Below the pieces are notes generated by a model. The model ran no database searches. It was given only the letters and a program-made list of their open reading frames with translations, and was not told the DNA's origin. From assembly GCA_944739405.2 (NCBI GenBank), contig OX123188.2, forward strand, positions 68,095,251-68,159,250: a DNA stretch of 64,000 nucleotides, given 5' to 3'. Shown piece by piece: positions 23,809-33,253 of this stretch. This stretch comes from Euclidia mi (lineage: Eukaryota; Arthropoda; Insecta; Lepidoptera; Erebidae). Numbering within the stretch: position 1 is the first letter of the stretch; every line of letters begins with the position of its first letter. Made by a program: the position numbers and the translations under genes.

Positions 23809-25639
23809 GAAGTTTCCGGGAGTCGGCGCCTGGACGAGGTGCCGCTCTGCCCGACTTGATATTGTGCTTCGTCTTCGTCACGTGACGCCAATCTGGATCC
23901 TTCTGTCTATTTTTCTGCGTTCTTTTATATAGAACCTTCTCTGCGGTTTTCTTACACAATGCTATAAATTGTAGAACTCTCGCTGTTGCTCGTAAGAGCC
24001 TTTCCCATTTGGAAAATCTATACGGGTCCGGTACGGCTTCTATAATTCTATGTGTTTGACGTTTCTCTACAGCTGTCATTGTGCGCTCTTCGCCTGTCGC
24101 GTCAGGGGCGATGTGCTTCTCTACGGGCCATAGTGACGGGTCTTCGTACAGGAACGACGGTCCGGTGTACCACTCGTGTTCGGAGTTAAAGCTGTCTGGC
24201 ACGTCGCGTGTAGCCGCATCCGCCGCGTTCATCTTCGTAGGTACCCAGCGCCAATCTTCAACTTTACTATGCTCTTCTATGGCGGCTAGGCGGTGTGCGA
24301 CGAATGGTTTGTACGCCTGCGCTCCTTTTCTGATCCACGTCAGTACGGTCTTGCTGTCCGTCCAGTACACGACGGCCTCGGGTTTGACGCGATGTTCTGC
24401 TATTACCGCTTGAGCGACTCGCGTACCCGTGACGGCGGCTTGCAGTTCGAGTCTTGGGATCGACACCACCTTAAGCGGTGCCACTCTCGCCTTCGCCATA
24501 ACGAGCGTAACGTGTACACGCCCATCTGGTGTAGTCGCATGCCAGTACACCGCTGTTGCGTTGGCCGCTTCACTGGCGTCCGTAAAGGCATGTACTTGGA
24601 GTGTACAGGCGTCACTGTACCCGGGATAACACCGCGGGATGCGTATCGACTTCAACTGTTCTAAGTGCTGTATCCACGATGCACATTGCACTCTGAGGCC
24701 TTCGTCAAACTTCTCGTCCCAATTTGTACCGAGTCGCCAGGCTTCCTGTAGTATCTGTTTGGCTCGAACAGTCACGGGCGATCCGTGGCCGAGTAAGTCG
24801 TATAACGACATAACTATTTTCAACGCTTCTCGTTTGGTAGGCGCTTCGGTGCCGATGAGGCCGTCTGGAAGCCGTGCGAGTGTATGGTTGAAGCTCAGCT
24901 CGTCTGTGCTCGTTTTCCACATCAAGCCGAGAATTTTCTCTTCTTGCCCCTTGCTGGCGAGGCCGACTGTCTCCTGGCGATGTTGACTTGGTTCTATTGC
25001 TTCGATGACGTTTCTAGAGTTCGACACCCATTTCGTGAGGTGAAAGTGCGCTTGTCTGTGTATGTCTCGCACCCGTGACGCTATGCTCGTCGCTTCCTGC
25101 TCGTCCCTGAAGCTGTCCAGATAGTCATCCATGTAATCGTTATCTATGATGGCTTCTGCTGCTTCTGGGTACTCTTCTGCGTGCTTGCGAGCGTTCCAAT
25201 TCTTCGCGAATATAGCTATACACGGTGAACTTGCCGCGCCGATAATGGACTTCATACGGTATTCCTGGGGCGGTCCCTCCCACCGGTCACCTCTCCACAG
25301 GTAACGCAGCGCGTCTCTGTCTTCTGGGCGTATTCTCACCTGCATAAACATCTCCGTTTTATCAGCTGAGACGGCAACGCGGTGTCGACGGAACCTCATC
25401 AACATCCCCGGCAACGATTGTAACAAGTCCGGTCCTGTGAGCAGGAAATCGTTGAGTGATACACCTCTGGTTTTCGCGGCGGCGTTGTGAACTATACGAA
25501 TCTTCTCAGGCTTCATGGAGTTGTGTACATCGAAGTGAGGCAGGTACCAAGTCTTCCCTGGCGTACTATTCATGGGAGCTTCTTCTGCGTATCCCTTTTC
25601 TATCAGCGAGTTCATCTGTTCAGTATATCTTGTTTTCAA
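23531..25639 (-). pseudogene. pol: BEL-A reverse transcriptase and RNase H
   Basis: BEL/Pao RT followed by an RNase H-like region. Visible are the WYLPHFDVHN and IRIVHNAAAKTRGVSLND blocks, the first catalytic Asp in VSADKTEMFMQVRI, the YMDD box in NDYMDDYLDS, and in the C-terminal half FTDASEAA, PRLELQAAV and YWTDSKTVLTWI of the BEL RNase H. About the last 90 codons before 23531 are a frameshifted readout of the RNase H-integrase linker, whose real frame continues in the ORF starting at 23808. The upstream junction with the protease frame lies in a run of eight A residues (plus-strand T run near 25657-25664), where a one-base change would restore continuity. Confidence 0.87.
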
Positions 25640-25641
25640 CT

Positions 25642-26616
25642 CTATGTTTCTTTCAATTTTTTTTCTATGTGTGCGAGCCTCCTTGCCGCGTTCTCGTAAC
25701 TATCTGGCATGACGATGTCCTCTTGTTTCCACAGAAGAGCGGTCTCTATATGTCTATCTTCTAACTGTTTCGTATGTTTTTCTAACATATCTGTAGCCCG
25801 CTTCTCGGGGTCCGAGTTCGGTCGACGTGGGTTTACTATGAGCGATTCCAGAGCGGAATATTCTTTCAGTTGCGCTTCTATGTTTTCATCTCTAGCGGAG
25901 AGACCGTTGACGAAGTGTACGGTGTTTCCCAAGGTGCGTGAGCGCGCGCCGTGCAGCACCCATCCCAGCGACGTAAGTGACGCCACCGGTTGATCGTTGG
26001 GTCCTCTTCGTACTGCGTTCGCTACGAGCAGGTGCCAGTTGTCTTGACCTATTAGCACCTTCGGCACGCCTATGTCATACACCAGCCTCTTTTTTATGCC
26101 TTCGAGGTGTTTGCAGTCTATCAGGTCCTCTTCGGCGATCTTCTGCGGTGACTGGTGTAGGCTGGCTACGGTGCGCGCACACAAAGGCACTTGTTTGCTC
26201 TCGGCGCCGGCTCCTCGTATGTGTATGTCTACGCGTCGCGACGTTGGCATGTCGATCGACGTATCGCCTATGGCACGGATTGTAAACGGGTCCAGGTTCC
26301 CTTCCGCGCCGACTTCCTTGGCTGTGTCTTCGTCTATGTACGATACGGTGCTTCCGTCGTCGAGTAGGGCGAACGTAGACGCCTCTCCCGCCGGTCCGAC
26401 TATCTGCACGGGCACTATCTTTAAGTATGCTTGAGCCTTTGCACGTATGCACGAACTGGCGACCGTCTCCTGCTTCTCTATGTTCACGTCTTCGGTTCTA
26501 TTGGCTCCTCTATCGTAGTGAAGCAACTGGTTGTGTGTAGCGCGGCATCCCTCTGCACCGCACTTCTTGGGCTTGCACAAGTGTTCTATTCGGCGTATGC
26601 GTAACCAGCGCTTCAT
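25642..26616 (-). pseudogene. pol: BEL-A protease and linker region
   Basis: This frame begins just after the gag zinc knuckle and carries a Cys-rich piece (HLCKPKKCGAEGC) and the retropepsin active site FALLDDGSTVSYID, in the DDGS form usual in BEL/Pao. The region typical of BEL elements follows, with VPLCARTVASLH and a YDIGVPKVLIGQDNW block that matches the second half of the protease. It is linked upstream by an apparent one-base deletion near 26614 (the gag frame meets TGA there) and downstream to RT by the A8 shift. Membrane or signal sequences are absent. Confidence 0.82.
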
Positions 26617-28045
26617 ATACCATGCTGCTTAGCTAGCTGCCATCTCTTCTCTGCGTTGGCGTTACGAAACGTGCTGCAGGCCGACAAGTAGTGTCCTTCG
26701 CGTTCACATATTCTGCACTTCGCGTTAGACGTGTCCGTAGGTGTTCGCTTCTCCGTCGCCGTCGCTGTGTATGTCCTCTGCACTGTGCGTCTACTTGGCG
26801 GCCATCGGTGATGTTCTCAGCCGAAGCCGTCACGAAGTCACTGAATCGGCTGAGATCTGGCTTCGAATGGCACTTCTCGGTGTACGTCTTGTACCACTGC
26901 ACACGTAGCGAGTTCGGTAGCTTCTCGGTCAACACACGCACTAGCTCCGCATTGATGAGGTAGTGTTCCTTTTTCAACGCACGTAGTGTGACGACGCCGC
27001 TTCTAATCTTGCTCGCGAACGCGCGTATGTCCTTAGGTGCTTTGCTACAGCATGGCAGGGTCTTCAGCTTGTCAGTCTCTGCCTGTGCGATCGAGTCTGA
27101 TCGTCCGAACTGCAGCTCCAACTCCTTCATGATTTCATCCGGTCGCGCATGCCCAATCTGTTCCGTGCTAACTGTTTCTAACGCTCTTCCCTTGAGACTT
27201 CTTCTCAGTCTCGTTGTATTCTCCACGTCGTTTGAGAAATTCTTGGTGGTGTCGTATATCGCCTTGAACGACAGCCACTCGGTGTGCGCGCCGCCGAACG
27301 TCGGTAGCGTCATGATGACTTTCGAAACCGCCGGGTGTGGTGCAACTATCGATGTGTCCGGTGGCTTCCTGTCGGCGAGGGCGGTAATCGCGGAGGTGAG
27401 ATTCGTGATGAACGGCTTCAGCGAATCACCTCCCTGTTGATGAACGTCCATCTTCTGTGAGGGCGGTCCATCTTCTTTATCTATCTTCTGTGCCCCGTCG
27501 ACGTCCCTATTCTTAGCGGGTGCCGATATCACTTCTATATCTTCAGGGCCGGGCTGGGGTTCCGGAGCCTCTTCCAACCACGAACGTACGTAATCTTGCT
27601 TCGACTGTCCATCCTCGTCGTAGTCATCGGAGTCCACCTCCTCTTCAGCCTTCTGTAGTGCTAACTATGCTAACTGTAGTTTTATCTTTAAAACTTCTTC
27701 GCGAGCCAACAAACGCTCGCGAGCTGTACAAACGCTCGATCTATCGGATGGTTGCAACGTCCTTTCCTTGCCGTCTTCATTTTTCGACTGCACCTCTGCT
27801 CGCTCCCTTGCGTCTTGAAGCGTGATGTTTCATTCGTCCCTCCCCGCGGGGCCAGGGGGGGGCGGCGGCGGCGCGTTGCTCCCGACTGTTATCGACGGCG
27901 ATCGCGGCGGCCCGTCGTGACGGACGACCGCGGCGGCTGGATTGCGGGCAGCAGCGGCGCGGGCGGGGATACTGGAACTAGGCCCGGCGCCGGCCGCTCC
28001 TCCGGCGACCTCGGGAGCACGACCTCTTGAACGCGTTGTAGGCAT
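26617..28045 (-). pseudogene. gag: BEL-A gag, two nonsense mutations and one frameshift
   Basis: Gag starts at an ATG at 28043-28045 (MPTTRSRGR), after a leader. A Pro/Ala-rich N-terminus and a coiled-coil-like segment (ERLLAREEVLKIKLQLA) come first. The conserved BEL gag region follows (LPTFGGAHTEWLSFKAIYD, the DUF1759 type). A CCHC zinc knuckle, CRICEREGHYLSAC, is read in a different frame near 26690-26730. One reading frame joins 28045 to 27637 and beyond, except for stops at 27830-27832 and near 27665. A frameshift lies between about 26800 and 26730. Stops and shifts show loss of function. Confidence 0.8.
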
Positions 28046-28131
28046 TCTTCAATCTTCGATCCGGCTTCGCAAGGACCAACAAATGGGACGAAGCCGCAGC
28101 AGGTGATCCTCGGCTCGAAGCGACCAACAAA

Positions 28132-28720
28132 TGTAACGGATGCCAGGAATCGAACCTTTGCTAGTCCGCTACAGTGCGCTGGTGGTGTGTAACTGGCGAA
28201 TGTTCCTACGACGATGTGTGTTCTTCTATATGTGTGGACTGTATGGCTTCGATGTGTTGGGGCTTCAGAAATAAAACATCTTCATACGTTGAGAGCGATG
28301 TTGTTCAGGTGTTCGGTGCTTGATGGTTAGATATGGTTACTTGGTCACGAGATGGTGGTTGGGATGCCAACAAACTGGCCGAATACATGGTCGCTTAGGT
28401 ACTTCGAAACTTTACCTAAACGACGACCATCGCACCGAACACGTACACAGAGAATCTTTGTTTATTTTTAATTTTCTATACAGTACAAATGTCTATTTAT
28501 ATTAGGTACTATTATACATACATATATGTTCTATACATCGTTAGATAGGTCTCATAAAGTTCTATCTATCGGTACACAATACCTAAACCACCCCAACTAC
28601 TAGCGTCACTAAGTTTTTCTATAAAAACTGCCAAAAAATGCCGTCACGCAAGGGCCCGCCCACTATATTTTCTATTGAAAATCTATTATATGTAATTTTG
28701 GCCGTAGGCCGTTGTGTGCA
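28132..28720 (-). repeat. BEL-A 5' LTR, outer boundary uncertain
   Basis: In element sense the LTR seems to end in CCGTTACA at 28132, followed directly by TTTGTTGGTCGCTTCGAGCC, a leader start of BEL type. An A/T-rich TATAAATAG in element sense lies at 28493-28501. The outer end may be at TGCACACAACGG (28720), but without a second LTR this cannot be confirmed. A tRNA T-loop-like word lies just inside the inner end. Confidence 0.5.
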
Positions 28721-29290
28721 ACTATATGGGGCATCTATTGAAACCCATTAAAATATCTTTATTCAATTCGAAGTTATTACATGAAACCTATGATGCATAA
28801 GAAAAAATACAGATTTTCTTAAGTAAACACTATCGTACATAAACAAAGTTTATGATAAACATGCAAATGTTTGTTATTATGTTTATTTTAACTATATAAG
28901 GTAATAACTAGCAATAAGAAAGTATCTAGACATGATTTCAAGCCTATACGAAGCTTAAAACACTTATAAAACTATAAAATGACTAAGTAAACAAACAGCT
29001 GTTTTATCAAGTATTAGTTCTTATAATTCTTATCTGTTACAACTGATAACACTATTTATAATCGATATCTAGGTCCCTACAGTTAGCACAAGTTTTAGAC
29101 TAATGTTCACGTACTTTGTAGTACTTTATATTGACATTTTAACTATTTACACAATTCTAGCTTTATTTTAACACTTTGACGCGTCCGGGAACCGAACCCG
29201 GTGTACTGCACGATTGGATAGCACTGATTATATACGATTTTCACTTGCGGTTTCGAATACACTATTCACTGTCATAGTTTTTTATGTCTG
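28721..29290. other. No gene recognised
   Basis: AT-rich non-coding DNA between BEL-A and the fold-back elements. One pol III B-box-like word (minus strand, GGGTTCGGTTCCCGG, near 29176-29191) has no matching A box or cloverleaf. Confidence 0.45.
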
Positions 29291-30120
29291 TCGCGAACAC
29301 ATGTAATACCAACTCGGTTAATTTAAAATCTTTAATGTTCTAAATAAATATTATATTGGGATCCTGCCTTTTCGCCGAATATTGTTTGGCCGATTATCAC
29401 TTGCCAACCAACCTTTCGCCTATTTTTCACTTTGACGACTAACGATTGTCAAATTTTTGTATGACAACGTTTCATTTGGTAGAATTATTGTTAAGGTGAT
29501 TATTGTAATGAAAAAAAACGTTTGGGGCATTTATCTTTTGTCAAATTATTAGGCCAGACAACTTTTAGACGAATAACGTTTCGTCTGTTCAGGTGATGTT
29601 TCGGGATGTTCAGGTGAAATCGAAAGGAATCGGTTAGGTTAGTATGCTGATAAACAATGCACATGATCAACTGAAACAATGAACTGGTTAGGTTAGGTTA
29701 GAACTGCGACCATAACCCAAATCGCTTTTATTTCACTACTGCCCTGTGCATTTAAATATGCTACATCGGTTAGGTTAGAACTGCGACAATAAAAGGAAGA
29801 CCAAACGTAAAGTTGGCAACTGTGAGGTTGGGAAATAAAAACAAAATTATATCACAAGTTGGCAAATGATTATTCTGCGAAATAAAATTCTGCAAACGTT
29901 GTTGGCAAGTGATAATCGGCTGAACAATTTACGGCGAAAAGGCAGAGATCCATTATATTGACTTGGCAATCACATTAAACAATCTAATTTATAAATGTAT
30001 TACTTATGAGATATTGTCTTTTCATGCGATGGCCGAGTCAATCTATTTATTAAAAACATTAAAGATTTTTAATTAACCGAGTTGGTATTACATGGATCTC
30101 ACAATTTTTTACGGTCGCGA
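29291..30120. mobile_element. Outer fold-back element, interrupted by a second one
   Basis: The left arm 29291-29349 is repeated in inverse orientation at 30042-30120: both contain TCGCGA, ATGTAATACCAACTCGGTTA and ATCTTTAATGTT. The right arm has about 20 extra bases near its outer end. The spacer carries a second inverted-repeat element (29359-29951) plus about 80 bp. No coding sequence. A non-autonomous fold-back or MITE-like unit. Confidence 0.7.
29359..29951. mobile_element. Inner MITE with ~50-bp terminal inverted repeats and 9-bp target duplication
   Basis: The ends match as inverted repeats over about 50 bp: GGATC...TGCCTTTTCGCCG...CCGATTATCACTTGCCAA on the left, with its complement on the right. 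ATTATATTG flanks it directly on both sides (29350-29358 and 29952-29960), a 9-bp duplication that would fit a Mutator-like superfamily. The interior has three clusters of GGTTAGGTTAG, which resembles the insect telomere repeat TTAGG, and no open frame. Confidence 0.75.
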
Positions 30121-30256
30121 GACTTGGTATTTTTGACAAGTATTGTTTTTATGGGATGTATATTTCAGTTAAAGGACTATACAACCTTCAGCAAGAGGAA
30201 AAGAAAACTGATTTACACAATTTTGACTCTAAAACAAATTAACAGAGGGGGGTTCG

Positions 30257-30670
30257 TGTAGTCCAACTAAAACGCCCGGATATGCAGAGGGAAGACGACT
30301 TACTTAGCTTGCGATGCTGCGGCGGCCAGAAAGAGGCGGTCACTTCCGGCCCACGGTATAAATAGCAGCTTGAGGTGCGCGAGAGGCGAAGACGGCAGGC
30401 CGGACAGGAGCAGGGCGATCAGCCAGCTAAGAGTAGAGGGAGGAGGGCGTCCGCTATGACGTCACACACTACCCCCATTAGGCCAGAATTTTCCCGGAGG
30501 GGAAATTCTGTGGCTGGTAGACGGCAACTGCGTTCCGGAACCCTGAAACAGATAGGTAGTGGTGTCAGTAGGTTAAGTACAAGGTAGCTACTAACCCTGA
30601 AATAAAAAACCAAGTATAGCCCTCGACCATTCATACATTGCCAATCATTGACCGTTCCTATTACCTGACA
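30257..30670 (+). repeat. Possible solo LTR with TATA box and poly(A) signal
   Basis: A GC-rich block preceded by a purine tract (AGAGGGGGG, 30244-30252) starts TGTAGTCC and may end ...CCTGACA. It contains TATAAATA at 30357-30364 and AATAAA at 30601-30606, in LTR-like order. A hairpin (CAGAATTTTCCC against GGGAAATTCTG) lies near 30484-30512. No second copy or coding region is attached, and the flanks TTCG/TTCA match only in part. A host core promoter is the alternative. Confidence 0.33.
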
Positions 30671-31486
30671 TTCATCATATTCAAAAAGCCTACATACAGT
30701 CATACGTGTGAACAAGCCAGCACTCATTCCCGATGCGAGCCGTGTTCTAAATACAAGACGCGCCAAGAGGTAGATAGTATACGTAAAGTTTGAGAAAATA
30801 GGTTGTTAGGCACCACCTGACAACATGGGTTCGTTAAGTGCAAAGTAAAAAAAAATACCTATATATCGAAAACTAATAATATTACAGCCAGTTGTTAATA
30901 TCACAAGCAAATTGCTCATTAACACGCTCGATGCGAACTGTAAAAGTAATAACAAACTAAGACCTCATATTAATGACCTCAACTAATAGAATAACAATTT
31001 ATAATTGATGTACATATATAATAATATAAATAATTAATAAATTAATAATGAATTGTAATATAGGAATGACATTGAAATAATGTAATTCTTGTAATTGTAA
31101 GAATAATTTATATTAATTTATTTTATTTTCTATTACTTAATTTAATATCATAAAATATTACTATCTAATTGTATATGTTTTATTTCAGTGTCAATCTTGA
31201 TTTTGATAAACTATGACCGTACGTTTACATTTTACATGCCTTATGGTAGAATCACATGAAACATGTATTCTTAATAAGACCATTGTAACAGTGTTTTCTG
31301 CAAAATAAATTATTAGATTTGATTTGTTTTGATTTGAAAATAAAATGTTCATTATAGTTAGGTATAAAGGATAATACAATGTTCTGAGCCGAGCGTCGGC
31401 TTACGTAAAAACGTGAGTCATAACTACGCCGCATTCCAATGCCGCGACTCAAGGACAATAAATAATTACAAACTTGATACAATAAA
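30671..31486. other. No gene recognised
   Basis: AT-rich non-coding DNA without recognisable coding or mobile-element structure. Confidence 0.45.
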
Positions 31487-31560
31487 CATTAAATTCAAAT
31501 TCAAATTCAAAATCCTTTATTCATTTGGGTCACAATGTGACGCTTATGAACGTCAAAATA
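31487..31560 (-). repeat. LINE 3' tail fragment with (TTTGAA)n
   Basis: In minus-strand sense, AATGAATAAAGGATTTTGAA is followed by TTTGAATTTGAA repeats: a poly(A)-signal-like word and a hexanucleotide tail, as at the 3' ends of some lepidopteran LINEs. Only the tail is present. Confidence 0.45.
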
Positions 31561-31583
31561 ATAAATTTATAAAATAATTACTT

Positions 31584-31913
31584 ATCATCATCATCATCAT
31601 CATATCAGCCAAATGACGTCCACTGCTGGACATAGGCCTCCCCCAAGGTTCTCCACACAGACCGGTCCTGAGCCGCCCGCATCAAACCGCCTCCCGCGAT
31701 CTTCACGAGATCGTCGGTCCACCTTGCGGGGGGCCTACCTCTGCTGCGTCGTCCGGTACGTGGCCGCCACTCCAGAACCTTTCTGCCCCAACGGCCATCG
31801 GTTCTTCGGGCTATGTGCCCTGCCCATTGCCACTTCAGCTTGGCTATCCGGAGAGCTATGTCGGCGACTTTGGTTCTACTGCGGATCTCCTCATTTCTGA
31901 TTCGATCTCGCAA
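31584..31913 (-). pseudogene. RTE LINE, C-terminal fragment with (ATG)n tail
   Basis: Minus-strand frame of 102 codons with the RTE C-terminal blocks KLKWQWAGHIARR, GRPPARWTDDLVKIAGG and the ending LGEAYVQQWTSFG. A stop and an ATG-repeat tail follow (CAT repeats at 31584-31602 on the plus strand). It is similar to 16083-16302. The reading frame is intact but covers only the last part of the protein, so this is a 5'-truncated insertion. Confidence 0.82.
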
Positions 31914-32750
31914 TTACTTATACTCAAATTTAAAACATTATTACTGTATGCCTCTACATTTACATTTACTGCCACGTTCGCAAAGCAATAGGTAGAACCA
32001 TGAGAAAGAACGGGCAATAAAACTCACGGTCACTCTTTTTCATCGCCAGGTTTTGCATAATACACAATTTACATTTTGTAAGGTGCTGCAACTGTTACAC
32101 CTTCTATATCACTTGTATATATTTACTGTACATAATAATACTCAAGCATAATACTTTTGGTTAGCCTCCTCAGAATAGACATGGTGAAACAGGAGCATCC
32201 ACTTACATTATATATACCTAATAATGCAGGCAATCCGCGAAAGTGATCAGAACCATGATGGAAATGATGCAGTTAAATATTAAAATCTAATACCCGCCCG
32301 CAAGACCGTCATCGACCAGTCATCGCAAGTAGCACCCGTTCACGAGTATGACGCATGTGCCAGCCATCATCCCTCTCGCCATATTAGAGGGATAGGGATG
32401 ACCCGACACACGACGCCACCACAAGAAATGACATTTTAGTGAGCATGACAACAGCGGTATACGAACCAGCAGTAAGAAACAATCTATTGGTATACTGACC
32501 ATGATCGCCAATGACCTCCATTTTCCAGATCGTTATTATTAACATAAGTTAGTGGAACGCGTGAAGGAATGCAAATGTAGAAAGAATTTTGTGAAGGTGA
32601 CAAGTGAACAACGATATGATCAGGAATAAATAATGTTAAACTACATTCAACAAATCATAAAAATATCCAAATCCTGCATAAATCATCTGTTCACGAGGCA
32701 CCTCCACTTAACGTGTAAATAAAATAATCGTGAGTTAAAAAAGTCTAAGC
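31914..32750. other. No gene recognised
   Basis: Non-coding DNA between the RTE fragment and the end of LINE-G. Short open frames only. Confidence 0.45.
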
Positions 32751-33253
32751 CTATCCCCACGGTATCTTATCATTTAAAAATTCCTTAAAAGTGTAATAAC
32801 CCCTTTGTAAAAGAAAGTTCCTAATTGTCCGTTTGTATTTGTGCATGGGTAAATTCATTGTTTCAAGAGGCAATTTGTTGAAAAATCGTATACCAATCCC
32901 CGCAAATGAGTTCTGAACTTTATGTAGACGGTAGTTAGTTCCCACCAGTTTATGCTTATTCCATGTGTTCACTTTATGCAAATCACTATTTTTGCGGTAT
33001 AGAATAAAGTTTTTCTTAATGTACATTAAGTTAGCATATATATATTGCGATGCAACTGTCAATATATCTACTTCTTTAAATTTATCACGTAAAGAATCTC
33101 TAGCACCTAGTTAGGTGCTAGAGATTCTTTACGTGATAAATTTAAAGAGCATAAGTTTATAAATTGCACGTATGGCCCTCTTTTGAATGATAAAAATAGT
33201 CTGTATATCAGCAGCTGTACCCCATAACATTATTCCGTAAGACATTACGTAGA
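32751..33253 (-). pseudogene. LINE-G reverse transcriptase C-terminus, outer copy
   Basis: Minus-strand C-terminal region of a Jockey-group LINE: YGIMLWGTAADIQ, KRAIRAIYK, then after a break VASQYIYANLMY, NYRLHKVQNSF, GIRFFNKLP and the ending FLNDKIPWG. The first ~110 bp are the same as the inner ends of the palindrome arms (near 40120-40233 and its mirror), so this copy and the arms overlap in content. A small inverted duplication (33074-33147) interrupts the frame after the IYK codons. It joins the BEL-B protease sequence at 33254 without any LINE end structure: that point is a rearrangement junction, not an insertion end. Confidence 0.78.
33074..33147. repeat. 36-bp perfect inverted repeat at palindrome junction
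   Basis: Two 36-bp perfectly complementary arms (33074-33109 and 33112-33147) are separated by GT. The right arm on the minus strand is an inverted copy of coding sequence of LINE-G and breaks its reading frame. The same word set recurs at the palindrome centre. Confidence 0.9.

Larger units (their letters stand above)
22744..28720 (-). mobile_element. BEL/Pao LTR retrotransposon 'BEL-A', 3'-truncated
   Basis: On the minus strand: 5' LTR, leader, gag, aspartic protease, RT, RNase H and integrase, in the order typical of BEL/Pao. The integrase frame ends at 22744, before the usual C-terminal part, and no second LTR is seen to the left. The 3' end is therefore lost. Several frameshifts and nonsense mutations make it a relic. 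Confidence 0.85.

Noticed and set aside
24081..26434. Several plus-strand frames of 90-150 codons over BEL-A
   Set aside because: They lie opposite the real pol and gag frames, show no domain and reflect the GC-rich codon use of BEL-A.
28137..28190. A tRNA gene on the minus strand (GGTTCGATTCCTGGC)
   Set aside because: Only a T-loop-like word is present, inside the BEL-A LTR. No A box at the right distance.
29165..29230. A tRNA gene on the minus strand (GGGTTCGGTTCCCGG)
   Set aside because: The B-box-like stem has no matching acceptor stem or A box nearby.
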